This document shows positions 1 through 12,385 of a stretch of DNA of 64,000 bases, in pieces. The DNA lies in NCBI GenBank assembly GCA_009760855.2, contig WPIO01000035.1, positions 3,728,501 through 3,792,500 of the forward strand, written 5' to 3'. The position numbers were made by a program, and so were the translations under genes. The notes under the pieces were generated by a model. That model worked only from the letters and a program-made list of their open reading frames with translations. It searched no databases and was not told the DNA's origin. Numbering within the stretch: position 1 is the first letter of the stretch; the number at the start of each line of letters is the position of its first letter. The stretch is from Cristatella mucedo (lineage: Eukaryota; Bryozoa; Phylactolaemata; Cristatellidae).

Positions 1-85
1 GTAAAGCGCCTAGAAAGAGATTGAGTTCTCTGAGGGCACTTTATTAAGTGTATTATTATTACTATTATTATTATTATTACTATGA
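1..85 (+). mobile_element. L2-type LINE family A, 3' tail only
   Basis: The window opens inside the 3' end of a non-LTR retrotransposon. The hairpin-like tail GTAAAGCGCCTAGAAAGAG..GGGCACTTTATTAAGTG is followed by a run of ATT triplets. The same tail closes copies near 8.9, 22.8, 31.2, 47.3 and 56.0 kb. Such a TGTAAAGCGC tail with a short 3' microsatellite is usual for L2-clade LINEs. The body lies upstream of the window. Confidence 0.85.
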
Positions 86-732
86 TGATCATTAATTATT
101 GTTATAATTGATAGGAATTGCCGAATAGTGCAAGAGCCCTCACCAGGATCTCTCGGACGCCGTGACAGGTGCTGCAGCACTTTGCTTGCAAATACATCGA
201 TCAGACAGATCGTCTCTTCATGAATTATCGACGACCCTGACAGAGCGGACACCGAGCCTGCTGCGTCTGTGGACCAGTTTCTATACAACTGGTCGCCCGC
301 TGTGGTCTCAGAGCTGAGCGAGATGCAAAACTCTCATTCGCTGCACGACGATGTGCTATGCCAAAGCCTTAGCCATAGGTAACTCCAACAGTGCTGACAG
401 CCCAGTGGTTGTCTCTTCCCAAATCATTACACCTCACCTGGGTGGGGGGTAAGGTGGATCTGTGCTTATCCAATCAGCCATTGAAGGATGCTAGCCATGT
501 CTTCAGTGAGTCTAGAGCAAACAGCTGCTGGTAATTTGATCACACTCAGAGCATGCGAAGGCAAATCAGCTGCCGTTCGGCTCGGCCATGTTCCAACCAG
601 CCTTCTGGTTCTCTCTTCAACTCATTGGCATTCGTGGATCACTAGAAACTCATGTCTCTCTCCACTGGAAGCAATCCTATCTGAACCGGGTGGTACCTCA
701 AGCTTCACCCTAAGATAGCATGCACCCTGCCA
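86..732. other. Unannotated intergenic sequence
   Basis: I see no coding signal, RNA gene or repeat family here. The short open frames have no recognisable motif and no splice-signal support. Confidence 0.5.
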
Positions 733-822
733 CAGCTACTGCTGCTGCTGCAGCACACTGCTGCTGCTGTTGCTGCTTCTCTGCTTTTGCTGCTGCTGCT
801 TTTGCTGCTGCTGCTGCCGCGC
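733..822 (+). repeat. Imperfect CTG/CAG triplet repeat
   Basis: The tract is built from GCT triplets broken by GCA, GTT, TCT and TTT. No long open frame covers it, so a poly-Gln or poly-Leu coding role is not supported. It is probably a decaying microsatellite. Confidence 0.8.
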
Positions 823-3000
823 CACTGCTACATCCTGGTGCCAAAATGAGTAAGAGATGTATCGGTCAGCCTAGGGCTGTTTGCTAATAGATAGATTAGA
901 AGCTAGAACTTCGGAACAAGCACGGGTGCTCACACATCCGGCTTTAATGCTTACCTGCCGGCCGGCCGACCGGCGCTGGATCACAGCCCAGGTGCAAGGG
1001 GATTACACTTCATGACTAAGATTGCGCTTCGTGTCCTGAAGTTGCCCTTCTTTCATTGCCTGCAATGAGTGCAGTGCCAGACGAACACGTTGCTCTGTCA
1101 CGATATAAGTGTGATGCTGTGCAGTCAGAGATTCTACTTTGGCCCCGAGTTTTAGTCTGTTGGTAATGTACTCGAATTTCCAGGTAAGTGGTTTGAGTCC
1201 TGCTGCAGGCAATCTTGTTTGCATTGCCCACTGAAAGTTGATGAAAGCCACTGAAGTTCTTCGGCCAGTCTAAAGTATGGCTGTTAAGGCCATCTTACCT
1301 TCTGCTATACTGCAGTGGCCATGAACTCCCACTAAGACTGCCTGCTACCAGCTCATAATCAAATGTTATGCAAACCAAATGCGTTGTCGAAATTATTATA
1401 TGGGTATTGAGTCGCTTGTCGTGGTCTCTGCACCATGAGACATCCAAATTCAACAGTAGAAGGGAAGGGCCATGAACATTCTTGCAGTCCTCATTTATGT
1501 GTAACAGTACCTGCAATTGCACTGGTTTTGCTTTAACAATTTTGCTATTATCATCTTCCCTTATTGAAGACAGAATACCAATATTTTCTGCCTCACCCAC
1601 AAAGGCATGATTCCTGTTACCTAAAGATTATACGTATATAAGATAACCTAAGTCAGGTTAGTTGGTATGATTGCAATCAAGTGGTATGTCTTCACTAGAA
1701 AATAGTGAGGGGTAATACACAACGGCCACCCTGACAAAGTGAGAGCATCACCCCGCCCCCACCTCCTTGCCGATTCTAGTTGCAAGATTGGCAGCTGGTG
1801 GCCCACTTTAGAGAGCTTAACCACGGCATCAAACGTGAGATACCTATCCAGGCTAGTCAAGGCCCGTCAACGCTGCTTGGCTCCGTGAGTGCTCTGTGCG
1901 ACAGCTTGCTTGCTTCAAAACATGTTGGAGATGACTCCGAACGCTTGGCAAGAAGACAGCTCTAGCACAAAGTCGTCCTCGTCCAGCAGTGTCATCTACA
2001 GCTGATCTGCCGAGGACCAACTCTTCACAGTCGACTAAACGGCAGATGGTAGACGGTAGACTGCTTACTGCGGTCAAGGTAATACGGTACTAGGGTGCTA
2101 ATAATAGAACAATATACGCCACTAGGGTACTAATAGTAGACTAACACCACTCGGCGCCAGTAGAGCACATCTCGTTGCTCGAAGCTGGCATCGGCGTCGT
2201 AAGCAAAGCCTGCTGCAGGTCTCAAGCTACTTCCACGATGGCCACCTCTGAGTGGCAATAAGGTATGGGGTATTTGCAGGTGCTCTTTAAAAACCTCGGA
2301 CGACCGATTGGCACTGCCGCGAAGAAAAGACTATTTGTTGAACTTGCCAAAGGTTTCTCTGAAACTGACCGATGTGTTTTCTGCGATTTTCGTTACCTTC
2401 TCGTAATCTGCTCTCGAAGGGTTAGCAACCTCTGCAGTATTCCTTGCACTGAGAGGTTCGTCCTCGTCTTCGGTCGCCTAAATGTCCATGGCCCCCTCCC
2501 CATGTGTCGCACCTGTCGCTGCCCTAAGCTTGGGGTTGTATCGCCGAGAGCTCTGCGCTGCTCAGCTTAACGTCGAAGTCGAGTCCTTGACTGCCCCGAA
2601 GGTCAACCCGCTCATCCATCACGAATTACTGACTGCAAGGCCCCTACTTCGAATGCCAACGGGATCTGACAGTAGCCCGAGCTCTTCGGGGCCATCTCGC
2701 TATTAGAGGACAGACGACAGCGTGGGTCGTTGCCGCAGAATGCGTCGCGAATCCCGCGGTCCGGAGCATGCCAACCACCCATCTCCCCCCCCCCAGGTAG
2801 TCGTGACACGGCCCCTATGCAAATAATTTTGATGAGTTCATATCGCACTGGCAGGCCAGAAGTAATTAAAATAATTAAATCGGTGAGATATTCATTCATA
2901 CGTTGACGTCCGAGCATGACTGCATCTGCCGTACACACTTAGCATGCGAAAAGTGACTGCGGTTGCGGCACGAGACTCGGCAGCCGCCTAAACGAGGTGC
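823..3000. other. Unannotated intergenic sequence with a small tandem duplication
   Basis: No gene is recognisable. Around 2089-2150 a unit starting ACTAGGGT.CTAATA.TAGA occurs twice with divergence. The remaining frames are short, overlap one another on both strands, and carry no known domain. Confidence 0.45.
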
Positions 3001-6000
3001 TTCATTTAATTTCGTCACTAGGGTAAGTGACGTCTCACCGTGCCGACGTGGCTGCTGAGTAACGACCGACCGGTCGCTCGCCGTCGCTCTCCTGCGCAGC
3101 TGCGGCAGAGGCCGCGCCGGAGAGCGACGAGTTATCGACCTCCTCGCGAGGGAAAAGGGATATGGAGCTCTTCAAGAGCGCGCGAGCGCAAGCTGGCGAG
3201 AGATCTTCGGAGAAGGAGAGAGAGAGAGAGAGAGAGGGCGCTCTCAGCGGTCGACTCGTGCTCCCGTCGTATTTCGCCGGCAATCCGTCTGCCGCCGCCG
3301 CCGCCGCAGCGGACGCGATTCCACGGGCGAACGGCAGGCAGGCCGGCTGGCCAGCTCGAGTAACTCTCACTCTCGGCGGCGGCGACAGCTGCCGAGGCAC
3401 TCGCCCACCCACCCTGCGTCACATCTCGGGGCGCGGCAGGAGGTTGGCGAGCGCGCGAAGTGCTCTGTCGCGGCGTAGAGGAAGGACGACGGCGGCGCCG
3501 GCGGCGCCGGAGAACCCTAACCGCGCGACTTGTTGACGCGAATTCCTGTGTCGATAGCGCTTGTGTACTTAACGGGCCAGTGCTAAGAGGAGATAGACGC
3601 CGGCCGCGCAGTCGCGGCCGGCGGCGCGTGCGAGCGTTCAACGAAGCACCGCCGCCTCTGGCCTCTGACCCCCGCCGGCGCGAAAGGAGCGCGCGACCTC
3701 GGAGACCTCGCGACCTCGCGCGACCTCGGTGAGCCATCGTCTAACCGGTCCCTCTTCCCCCCCCCCCCGCCGCCGCATCTTCTCGTCCCCCTGCCGGGTG
3801 CCGTCCCGTGGAGCGGCTGCTTACCACGGTCTGGGGTGGCTGACAGGGTAAGACCATGCTTTCCGAGCTAGACCGCCGATGCGGGCGGCGATGCCAATCG
3901 GCGGCACCAGTCGCAGCTGCGGCGGCTGGGGCGGCGCGAGTGAAAAGAACGAGACGCCGCGCGACTCGGGCGCTGGCGCACTGGCGCCGACCGGCAGCGG
4001 GACATAAATCACCGATAGCTGATGAAAGGTCCGATCATTAAGCGTAATGAACTTTTTTTTATCGCACTCTTGTCTGCCGAGGTACTTAACTCTGCGGAAT
4101 TAGATGCTTGCTGCTGAGCCGCAAGTGCCAACTCAACTCTCCCTCCCCCTCCCTTCCCGACCGGCCATCCGCGAGCCGGAGAGGTGACTACAGCCGCCTG
4201 CATGGCAGCGCCTGGGTGCTTTACCGATGATTGCGGCGCCTAGGCGCTTTACGGCTGCACGATGGCGCCGGGGCGCATTAGCGCGCGTTCAGGACGCCCT
4301 CGCAGATCCACCTCGCAGTCCGCTCCCCCCATCCTCCTCCTCCTCCTTCTCCCGCGACGCGCCCTCACAGTTCGATCGCCCGCCGTCGGGCAGCTGCGAC
4401 GCCGGGCTGGCTGATTTTGTAACAGCAGGGTGGGCGCGCGCGAGAGGGAGCGCCTCGTGGAGCAAAATGACGTCCGACAAAAGAAAAATTAACGAGGCGC
4501 GCGGAGGCGGAGCGAGTTGGCAAGCAGGACGCGTTTTTCTCTTTCAGCTGCTGTTGACTGAGAAGCGAGGTAGCGAGTAAACTAACTTAATTAGGGAAGA
4601 TATACAATGGCAAGGAGGCACCGGTTGTTATTGTCGCATACAAAGCGACCCATCGCTGCCGTAGATGTTGGTGACCCACCCGAGGCTACCCTCTCCGAAG
4701 GACAGCGAGATGCCGTCTGTAATGCCGTCGCTCGCACGGTGCGCCACTCGGCGCTGGAATCGCGGCGCCCCGTTCGGCGGCCGCAGCGTCGAACGCGACG
4801 ATCGGCGCTGCAGCGCCGATCGTCTTCGGCGCGCCTCCTGTCAAACGCGGCCGCCGCCCGCCCGCCTTCAAAGGCGACCGGACGAGCAGCTGACGACTAG
4901 CGGCAGCGGCGGCTGCAGCGAGGTCGGCCTCGTGCCGCCTTAATCGCCCTTCGCAGACGCTTCCTGGCGCCGCCGGCCGCGGCCGCAAACGGTGCTTTCT
5001 GGCGAGCCGCGGCGAGGCGGGCTCGGGCGCGAGGCAGCAGCCGCCGACGAATCGGCTGGCCGAACCCTAGCCGCAGCAGCCGCCGGGCCGTCTTCGCCTC
5101 GGCCCGCCGGCGGCTGCGGCTACGCTAGCAAATGCGGCGCTCTCCGCTCGACGAGCGCTCCGCTCCCTCCAGAGCGGACTTGGCAGCTCGAGCGCACGGG
5201 CGAGCGGCGCCGCGCGGTCACGACGCGCGCTCGCGACCGCAACGGCCTCGAGCCGCGAGCACTCCGCGCCGCGCGCGACTGCCGCCGGCGGCAGTCGCGC
5301 CGCGCGTGCGCTTGCCGATCGATGGCGTGCCAGCGATCGGCGAGCGAAGGCGAGGCGCCGGGCGCGCATTCGCTCACCCGCCATCTCGACCGCAAGGAGA
5401 AAACCGCTCGACAGCAACTGCAGCACCGCTGCCGCCGTCGTCGTCGTCGTCGCGAAGGTGCTCAGAAGGCGCGAAAGCCTAGCGCCTTCGGCGCCGTCCC
5501 GTCGCATGACCGCTCTCAGCCGCCTCTGCCGCTGCCGCTACAGGTTCCAGCCGCCGACGTCCGGCGGCCAGTGCCGAGGTGCGCTCGCAAATCCAGCCAG
5601 CCACCGGCGTATCGCTCGCGTCGCTGCTCGCTGGCGCGCGATATTCCCTCGAGCGAGCTCAGCGCAGCAGCCGCGCGCCGCCGAGGGAGCGAGGCATTGA
5701 CACCGCGTAATCGTGAATGGCAACGAGCCGTCGTGGGGGCGTGGTCTAGCGGACCAGGCTAACGTGTGCTCGCGCGTGTCGTATCTGGCAAATCCGCTAG
5801 ACCCCCGACATCGGCGGCGCGGCAGCGCTGCGGCGGCGGAGGCGGAGCGCCAAAGGTTGACTAGTAGCTCCCAGCGTCCCTAGCGGTCTCGGGTAATCTC
5901 CATGCCGCCTCTCGGCGTACACGCGATAGTAGGATGAGACGACCACCTGCCGACGCTGCCGTCCGCGTGTACGCAGAGCGCTGCTTCGCGTCGGCGCGAA

Positions 6001-6720
6001 GTACAGCCTAGAACAAGGTTCAGTTCTCTGAGAGCGTCGTGCATAATGTGTCGTCGTTATAATTGCATCATTACTGCAGTCTCATATTGAACGCTTGCGT
6101 TTCGCCGAGGAGCCCAGCAGTTCTCGCGGCGGCGCGGCCGCTAGCCCCACGGCGGCGGAGAGCACAGCGTTCCCGCACGAAGACGCCGGGTGCGTCAAGC
6201 AAGAGACGGGGCAGCGTGACCAGAGCGCACCGACATCGGCGACGACGGCTTAGCGCGTCCGGCGCTAGCTCGGCTTGCGGCTCCGCGCCGACGCCGCCGA
6301 CGCCGCTGCCGCCGCCGCCGCTGGCCGTACTAGCAAGCAGCTCGAAGTATTCAGAGGCCTCGCTGTCCGCTCGTGCGGCTACAGTTTCGCAGGCTCTTCT
6401 TCGCGAGATTCCGTGCGCAGACGAGTTGAGGCCTCTGCTTTCGCGCGCCGAACCGCAAATCGCCGCAGGGAGCGCCGCTAGCGCCGACGCCGGCCATCGC
6501 TGCGACGCGAGCGCAGCCACTGGCGAAGCGCCGCAACGGAGCAACTTCCTGAGCCTCTCCGCGAAATCGACGGCCGAGGCCGAGCAGCAGTAATTGACGT
6601 ACTCGCTCGCACAAATCTAGAGCGCTCGAGCGCCCTCTGCAACGTGGACGCTAGAAGATGGACGCTTTGACGGCTCCCCGGCGACTGCAGTGCAAGCTTT
6701 CCGTTAGAGAATCGCTCTTG
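3000..6720. other. CpG-rich island block
   Basis: About 3.7 kb is extremely GC- and CpG-rich, with many GCC/GGC runs, a short GA tract near 3214-3236 and a C run near 3757. Long open frames exist on both strands, up to 256 codons, but they consist almost wholly of Arg, Ala, Ser, Pro and Gly and overlap each other. That is what stop-poor GC-rich DNA produces by chance. The context suggests an unmethylated promoter region. A possible splice donor (CTCG|GTGAGC) lies at 3727/3728, but no gene model can be drawn. Confidence 0.55.
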
Positions 6721-6773
6721 CCGCGTCATCTTCGGAGAAGCGGTCGAGGCGTCCGTCCCTCGCTCAAGTTAAA

Positions 6774-6809
6774 ATGGCGACCAGCCATTTTGCCCTAAAG
6801 ACGAAAACG
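6774..6809 (+). CDS. Possible short first coding exon after a YY1-like start
   Basis: At the downstream edge of the CpG block the sequence AAAATGGCGACC resembles the YY1 element that overlaps start codons of many animal genes with very short leaders. From this ATG twelve in-frame codons run exactly to a consensus donor (AAAACG|GTAAGC), starting Met-Ala-Thr-Ser. This is a start-codon exon candidate only. No downstream exon was identified, so the product is unknown and a chance match is quite possible. Confidence 0.25.
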
Positions 6810-6872
6810 GTAAGCTTTTTTCCGAGTGTCATAAAAAAGCGCCTCAGCTGTGTGGCACCCTATCCATAATCA

Positions 6873-6960
6873 TAATCTCTACCGTAGAGCTTAAACTCTA
6901 CCTATAGCTTAATCTTCATCCTAGAGCTTAATCTCTATCCTAGAGCTTAATCCCCATCCG
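6873..6960. repeat. Minisatellite of about 19 bp units
   Basis: Four to five tandem units of 18-20 bp follow the pattern ATCTCTATCCTAGAGCTTA with point differences. The array sits just downstream of the CpG island and the putative YY1-type exon. No function is implied. Confidence 0.8.
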
Positions 6961-8649
6961 AGCGCTTTCCACGCCACGAGGCTTGAGCGCACGACCTCGG
7001 TCACTGAAGGACAGCGCCGTAGCCGTAGGCCGAGTCAGGGTCGAGATAGCCCAAGCTGACTTCGAGGACTTCGCGGTCGGCGAGCGAAATCTGCTGCCCG
7101 AGCCGAGACGCGCGCCATCGATAAGTAGCCGCAGGCGGTGCTAATCGCCGCAGCCGACATAGTATTTGCATTACCTATTCGCTTTGTCGAGGGCCCGAAT
7201 AAAGGTTAATTCTTTCGGCGGATGTGGCGCGCAAGCGAAGCGCACCTGACGACCTGTGTCTCAGACAATCGTCTAGGGAGCCGAATAATAATAAGAAGAG
7301 GTCTTTTTGGATAGCCCTCGGAGAAATAAATCGCTATCCGGACTCTTTAAAACTCACTGCAAGAGCAGCAAAAACCAACGATAAAGGTATACACGCTCTC
7401 CGGCTGAGACGAATAACCACAAACACACAACTATCGAGCTTCGACCAGCTTACAATTGTACGCATTAAGGCGCTCAGTGCCGCTGGTTAGTAGGATTTCT
7501 CGTTACTAGCTTGCACTGAAACGTGAGCACTTAGACGGGCAAAGGCTGGAGTCATGTAAGAGCGGTAAAGGGTCAACCCTTCGCCGCCAGCCCGCCCACT
7601 CACTTTTTAATAACCCTTTCACCAAACCCAGCAGGGGGGGGGGGAGATCGCGTGCGCGTTCGCTCGCTCGCCTCGGCTTGCCGGTGGTCCAGACCATCCC
7701 GCGTCGCACCGAACGTTCCACGCGCGCGATGGAGAAACACGACGCGCATGGGCTGCAGACCGGGATGGCTGCGGTAGGCATCGCGCGGCTGCGGGCTGCG
7801 GCCCAGGTGGCGACTGGGTGGTCCGGCCCGCGCCCGCGCCAGCCAGGGTAACGAGGTCGCCCTATTATTGGGCGGAGCGGACGTCGCGCCGAACCGCGCG
7901 TACGGTCGCCGACGCCGTAGCGTCAGCCATTAGGGCTACTGCCGACCAGTGGCGCTAGCGTGCGGGCTGGACTAGGGAGCATATCCGCGCTCTCCAAAAC
8001 CAGACCGTAGGTGGCGCCCCATTGCAAGCGAGCGGTGCCGATATATAGTACGCGCGGAGCTAGGCATGACGGTGAATCGGCGAGCTGATCGGCTGAAGCG
8101 CAGCGGCCAAACGCCGCCAGCACTAGCCGCTGCCGCTGCTCGTCGCTTCGGGATGCGAATTGTCTACGCTGGGCTCGAAGCTGAGCGAGCTTTGTTTTTA
8201 TGGCCTGCCATTGGGGGTGGAGGACGCTTCCGGTGGTGCGACCGTAGTGTCACCTTGCCTGGCCGGAGGTCTGTCGCTGGATGACTTTTCCATCTCGCCT
8301 GGGGCTGCTCGTTTAGATGTTGGCAACTTGTAGCGCTGCAGCGGCTATGGACATGCAGCCCAACGGGCAGTCGTGCTGTTCGAGTACGCAAAATAGCTTC
8401 TTCGCTCTCTTCAAGCTAGCTTATGAATTGCAAATTGTAGAAACTGCAACGTGAATGACCGCACTTTTTTGAAGACTACCCAGAGGCAATGAGAAGAGTT
8501 GTATTGATTTTAATTCGAAAACGCACACAGCGAGTGTTGTCCGAGTTTCGCACGGACTGAGTGCGATGTTAAAATCTTCGCCAATTAGATAGGTTCTGGT
8601 ATGGACAGGAATCGAATGAGTAGTTGAAATCGCCGAGCATCTAAAGAGC
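6961..8649. other. Unannotated sequence
   Basis: There is no recognisable gene. The sequence is moderately GC-rich, has a G run near 7635-7646, and contains only short frames without motifs. Confidence 0.4.
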
Positions 8650-8936
8650 TATTTCAAACCTAAAAACACACCTATTTAGAACAGCATTTAGTGGGTCCCT
8701 GTGATTCGTCCTTGATGTGCTTATGCGTGCTGACACTGTGCATGCTGCCACTAACCACATTCGCATGCTGACCCTGTGCATGTCACCCCTAACCATATTA
8801 TTCATTTTGTTTGTTTTTCAAGCATGATTTTACTTACCATTCAATTGCATTTTACTTTGCTGCAAATGTAAAGCGCCTAGAGAGATTACGTTCTCTGAGG
8901 GCGCTTTATCAAGTGAATTACTAATTTTTTATTATT
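8650..8936 (+). mobile_element. L2-type LINE family A, 3' fragment
   Basis: This is a 5'-truncated LINE copy. It starts in the last codons of the reverse-transcriptase ORF (the AAAACACACCTATTTAGAACAG stretch shared with copies at 30.98 and 55.76 kb), then carries the 3' UTR and the TGTAAAGCGCC..GGGCGCTTTATCAAGTG tail. It does not code. Confidence 0.85.
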
Positions 8937-9599
8937 CAGGAAGGGGCGTGTCATTATTTTGAAAATGTAACGCTTTTTTAAAAACTTTGAGTGATTGTCT
9001 GGCTTTCTTTTAGAGCCGAGTAGCTTTGATTTACAAAGTTTGCCGTACAATTTACAGAAACTCGTAATCATGAGCTCAATATCATACTTTCGACCGATGT
9101 AAGCGTATTAAAGCAAATTAGTTTACCGCGTTCTGGTAATTTATCATCATAACTTGGAATTGCATTTATTACTTGTTAGTCTTTCAGTAGGTAACGTTCC
9201 AAAAAACTTCTATATTTAAACTATTCTTTAGACAATTCTGCCCTGGGGGCGACGACAGGGCCGCCGCCCAAGGCAGAAGAAGAGGCTTATCGCTTCGGGC
9301 TGCTGGGTCTGCCAAGCTGGGGGCTGCGTTAGTTGCACCGGCGGCTAGTAACCTGCAAACTAGTTGTGATCGTGCGTAACTATTATCGCTTCGTTATCGT
9401 AGTTCAAATATATTTTTAGATGCTATTTCTCTTTCTCAATTCGGTGAATTATGCATTAGCAAAGGAAAAGCGCCCCGGAGCCGACGCGGAGCCGAGGCCA
9501 CCAGCTGAGACCACCCTCGATTGGTCTTCCTAGCACTGTCTCCAACCGCTCAGCGTGCTCTCCCTCAAGCATTACTGCGAATCTCTCTAACTTTGTGGT
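8937..9599. other. Unannotated AT-rich sequence
   Basis: Nothing recognisable is seen. Frames are short and lack motifs. Confidence 0.4.
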
Positions 9600-10145
9600 C
9601 ATCACGTCTGCTCTAACTCCGGCGGCCCTGCTGAATGCTTGTCTTTAGAATCCTCACTCAATGTGCAATAAACCCTAGTAATAAGCGAATTCGTTCTGAA
9701 AAAAGTCTCGACCTGCTCGCCTTGACCAAAACTTGACTAGAGTCGTTAAACTGCCTAACAATTAAAGACGAGACCCCGTTAGATTTTCCTTCTTTCACAA
9801 CCCTAAATCAATTAAACCTTTAATTGGACTCGCTAATAGCACGCGCTCAAACTTGGATTTTAAGCATTTTGCAGTAGCCTCGAAGAAGTCTTTCGGATAT
9901 GCCGTCTTGAATATACTATTTCGAATAAACGAGTCCATCCCTAAGATGGCAGCACCACCCCCCTGAAAATCTGTCCCTCAATTCCATGCAGTTCCTCAAT
10001 GTCTGCATTCAAGGAGGTCAGAAGTGACCTCGTCCTAAAGTTCATATCTCAATCAAAGATGACTACTCCTCTGGATCCTATTCCCAATGTTCTTCTTTTA
10101 CGTTGCATTGATCTGCTGCTGCCATGAATAACTAACATCATAAAT
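9600..10145 (+). mobile_element. L2-type LINE family A, degenerate endonuclease/linker fragment
   Basis: The region matches by eye a second copy at 29.7-29.96 kb (GGCGGCCC..GCTTGTCTTT) and one at 33.0-33.2 kb (CCTAAGATGG.AGCA..ATTCAAGGA). Broken reading frames give LINE-type strings such as SKMTTPLDPIPN, which belong to the segment just before the RT domain. It is truncated at both ends and carries frameshifts. Confidence 0.6.
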
Positions 10146-11944
10146 AGGAGAGGGCACGGAGCGCTGCAGAAGAGAGACAGCGATGAGCGTCGGGTGTGCC
10201 GGATACCTCTGCTCGTGAGCCGCCAATTGATGGCGTCGACGTAGTCCGTCCTTTAGAAACCGAGGAGCTTAGCGCCTCGTGCTTTTTCCAGTGCCCCCTC
10301 CCCTTCACAGCGGCTCTTGCTCTGCCGGCCGGCTGGCGCGCGCCCAGCGCCGTCCTTGATTCATCCGTTCGAGGCCACTTTGCATTCGCTGCATTGAGCG
10401 TCGCGCGAGCCGAGTCGATGGCCTCTAGCTGCGAACGGGCGCCGCCGCCGCCGCCGCGGCGCAGCTTTCTTGCGTGTGGCAGAGCTGGCCGCAGAGGAGC
10501 TATCCACTCTCGCCGATCGCGCAGGCGGAGACGGCGGACGATCTGGCGACAAACTGCGAGCGCACGGGCGAAACCAAACGCCAACAACCAGTCGACCGTC
10601 AATCGCGACGGGCACGCTCTGCCAGTCGCCTCTCGGAAGTCGGCCGCTATTTGCTGAAGTGGCCGACCAAGAAAATAAAGCGGCCAAGTGATGTTAAAAA
10701 TTCCTGGTTTCTGACTTTTTCATTGACTGCGTTAGGTTTTCATCAGAGGCCGGCAGCTGAGAAGCTCGCAGCGTCGGAGGACACAGCGGTAGTACGAGCG
10801 GTCGGTGACTCGGTTTTGCGGACATGCATCGCTGAGCTGCGTTGAGGCTCCGCTTACAGGCTCTCGCACGTTGGCTCGCTGTATCGGTACATTTCGAGCC
10901 CATCTATGCAGTGGCAGCTCGCCCGTTCGCAGGTTCATTCACAATGACCACAGTGCAGCGCGATGCTCCGCTGGGTATCGCCGGAAGCCAGGCGAGCACG
11001 CTTTCAGTCTCTTAGCTTACGCGACGGCGCTAGAGCAAGTGTGCTACCGCAAACAGCGTCAGCGGTCTTAGCCCGGAAGTGAGGTGCTCGTACTCGGGCA
11101 GCCAGATCGCGGGATCGAGTAGTGCTCCGAGCGAGCAGTCCAGCGACTGCTCGCTACAAGTGGCGGTGGTGAGAGCCGTTAGCGTGTGGCCTCAGCCGCT
11201 ACGTGCACGAGGTCGTTTGATCAGCTGACCTTCACTTTGCTGCTGTCTTTTTCAAGCGCCAGCCGACGCTGTTCGCGAACGCTAGCGCATCGCCTCGTCG
11301 GAGCTGGGTGAAGAGTTCGCTTGAGCGAGGAAGACTTCGGCTTCCGCCCATCTGGGCGGGCGCTGCCGCACCGAGCGCGCCAACCGTTGGCGCTTTTTGG
11401 GGCTGTTTGGACGCGGTTGCAAGTACGGCGACCGAGCTGCTTAACGTAGAATGGAGCGCGAGATGGCGAGCAGCGACGGCGCCAGTGCGTCTCGACGCGC
11501 TTCCCGACGACGCATTATGGACGCAGCATTTTCTCTGTCTTGCTGCGACAGCGAGAAATAGCTGCCGCTCCGCCTGAGCAACCTTATAGCGCCCGTGCAA
11601 GTGCGATAAAGCAGCAGGCATCTTGTTTTTCTCAGAAGGATTGCAACGCTGAGCAGCCGGATGAGGCTGGCGTCTTTACGCTTCGATTGTACTGCCGCGC
11701 ATTGGTTTACGGATATTTTAACGACTGTTGGATCAGCTAAGCAAGAGACTCAGCGCAATGACATGACAACGCTACGGCCGTCGCACCGAAGCTCGCGATT
11801 CAAGGCGACTGCCCCAGCGCGATACTTGCGGGCGAAGCAGCAGCTAGAAGTCCAGGAAGAAATCTCATGCGAAAAACGAAATGGGTGTGCCGGTCTCTCT
11901 TTAAATTGCTGAAGGCGGCTTTCACGTTGTAAAGAGAATAAGGA
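10146..11944. other. GC-rich unique block
   Basis: A second CpG-rich stretch (densest at 10.3-11.5 kb) has overlapping open frames on both strands and no recognisable domain. It may be promoter-associated. No gene model is supported. Confidence 0.4.
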
Positions 11945-12265
11945 GGAGAATGTAGTGTTATGTATCTCTGTCTGTAACTCCACAAAGCCATATAAGAGTA
12001 TGTGGGTGTGACGCAGGAGAGTTTTGTATAGCTCACTCACAGCCTATGTGGATTTTGGTTCGCATTCAGTAGCCAACAGACTTAATCTCATGCAACAAAG
12101 AGTAATTGGGAAGCATAGCAAAGTCAGAAAAGCAGTTGAGGTAGTGGGAAGCATAGCAGAGTCAGGAGAGCAGTGGAGGTAGTGAGTAGCATGGAAGTAG
12201 CAGCTCAGGACCGATGAAAAGGATGAGCCATAGTCAGCAGCAGGAGAGTAGTTGTCGATAGAGGA
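11945..12265 (-). mobile_element. LINE family B, inverted 3' fragment
   Basis: Read on the minus strand this is the 3' end of family B: the CTACTCACTACCTCAACTGC module, the GTTGGCTACCGAATGCGTACC-like segment and the AGTTACAGA.GGAGATACATAACA end. Part of the module (GGGAAGCATAGCAGAGTCAGG) is duplicated at about 12100-12180. It is non-coding. Confidence 0.8.
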
Positions 12266-12269
12266 TAGT

Positions 12270-12385
12270 AGAGAAGGATGAGATGAATTCGGAGTAGAAA
12301 GAGGAATTGGATGAGGAGAAAGAGGGATATGAGGTGGAAGAGGAGGAGAAGGAGGAAGAGGAGTTGGAGGAGAAGGAAGAGAGGC
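12270..12385 (+). repeat. Polypurine tract
   Basis: More than 100 bases are almost purely A and G on the plus strand (GAGGAGAAGGAGGAAGAGG type). Such tracts can form triplex DNA. There is no coding evidence. Confidence 0.75.

Noticed and set aside
733-822. Poly-glutamine coding repeat
   Set aside because: No long open frame spans the CAG/CTG tract in the Gln register.
3132-5762. Long open frames on both strands in the CpG block (201, 146 and 256 codons)
   Set aside because: They overlap each other on opposite strands and are almost entirely Arg/Ala/Ser/Pro/Gly. GC-rich DNA has few stop codons, and no domain, splice or start context supports them.
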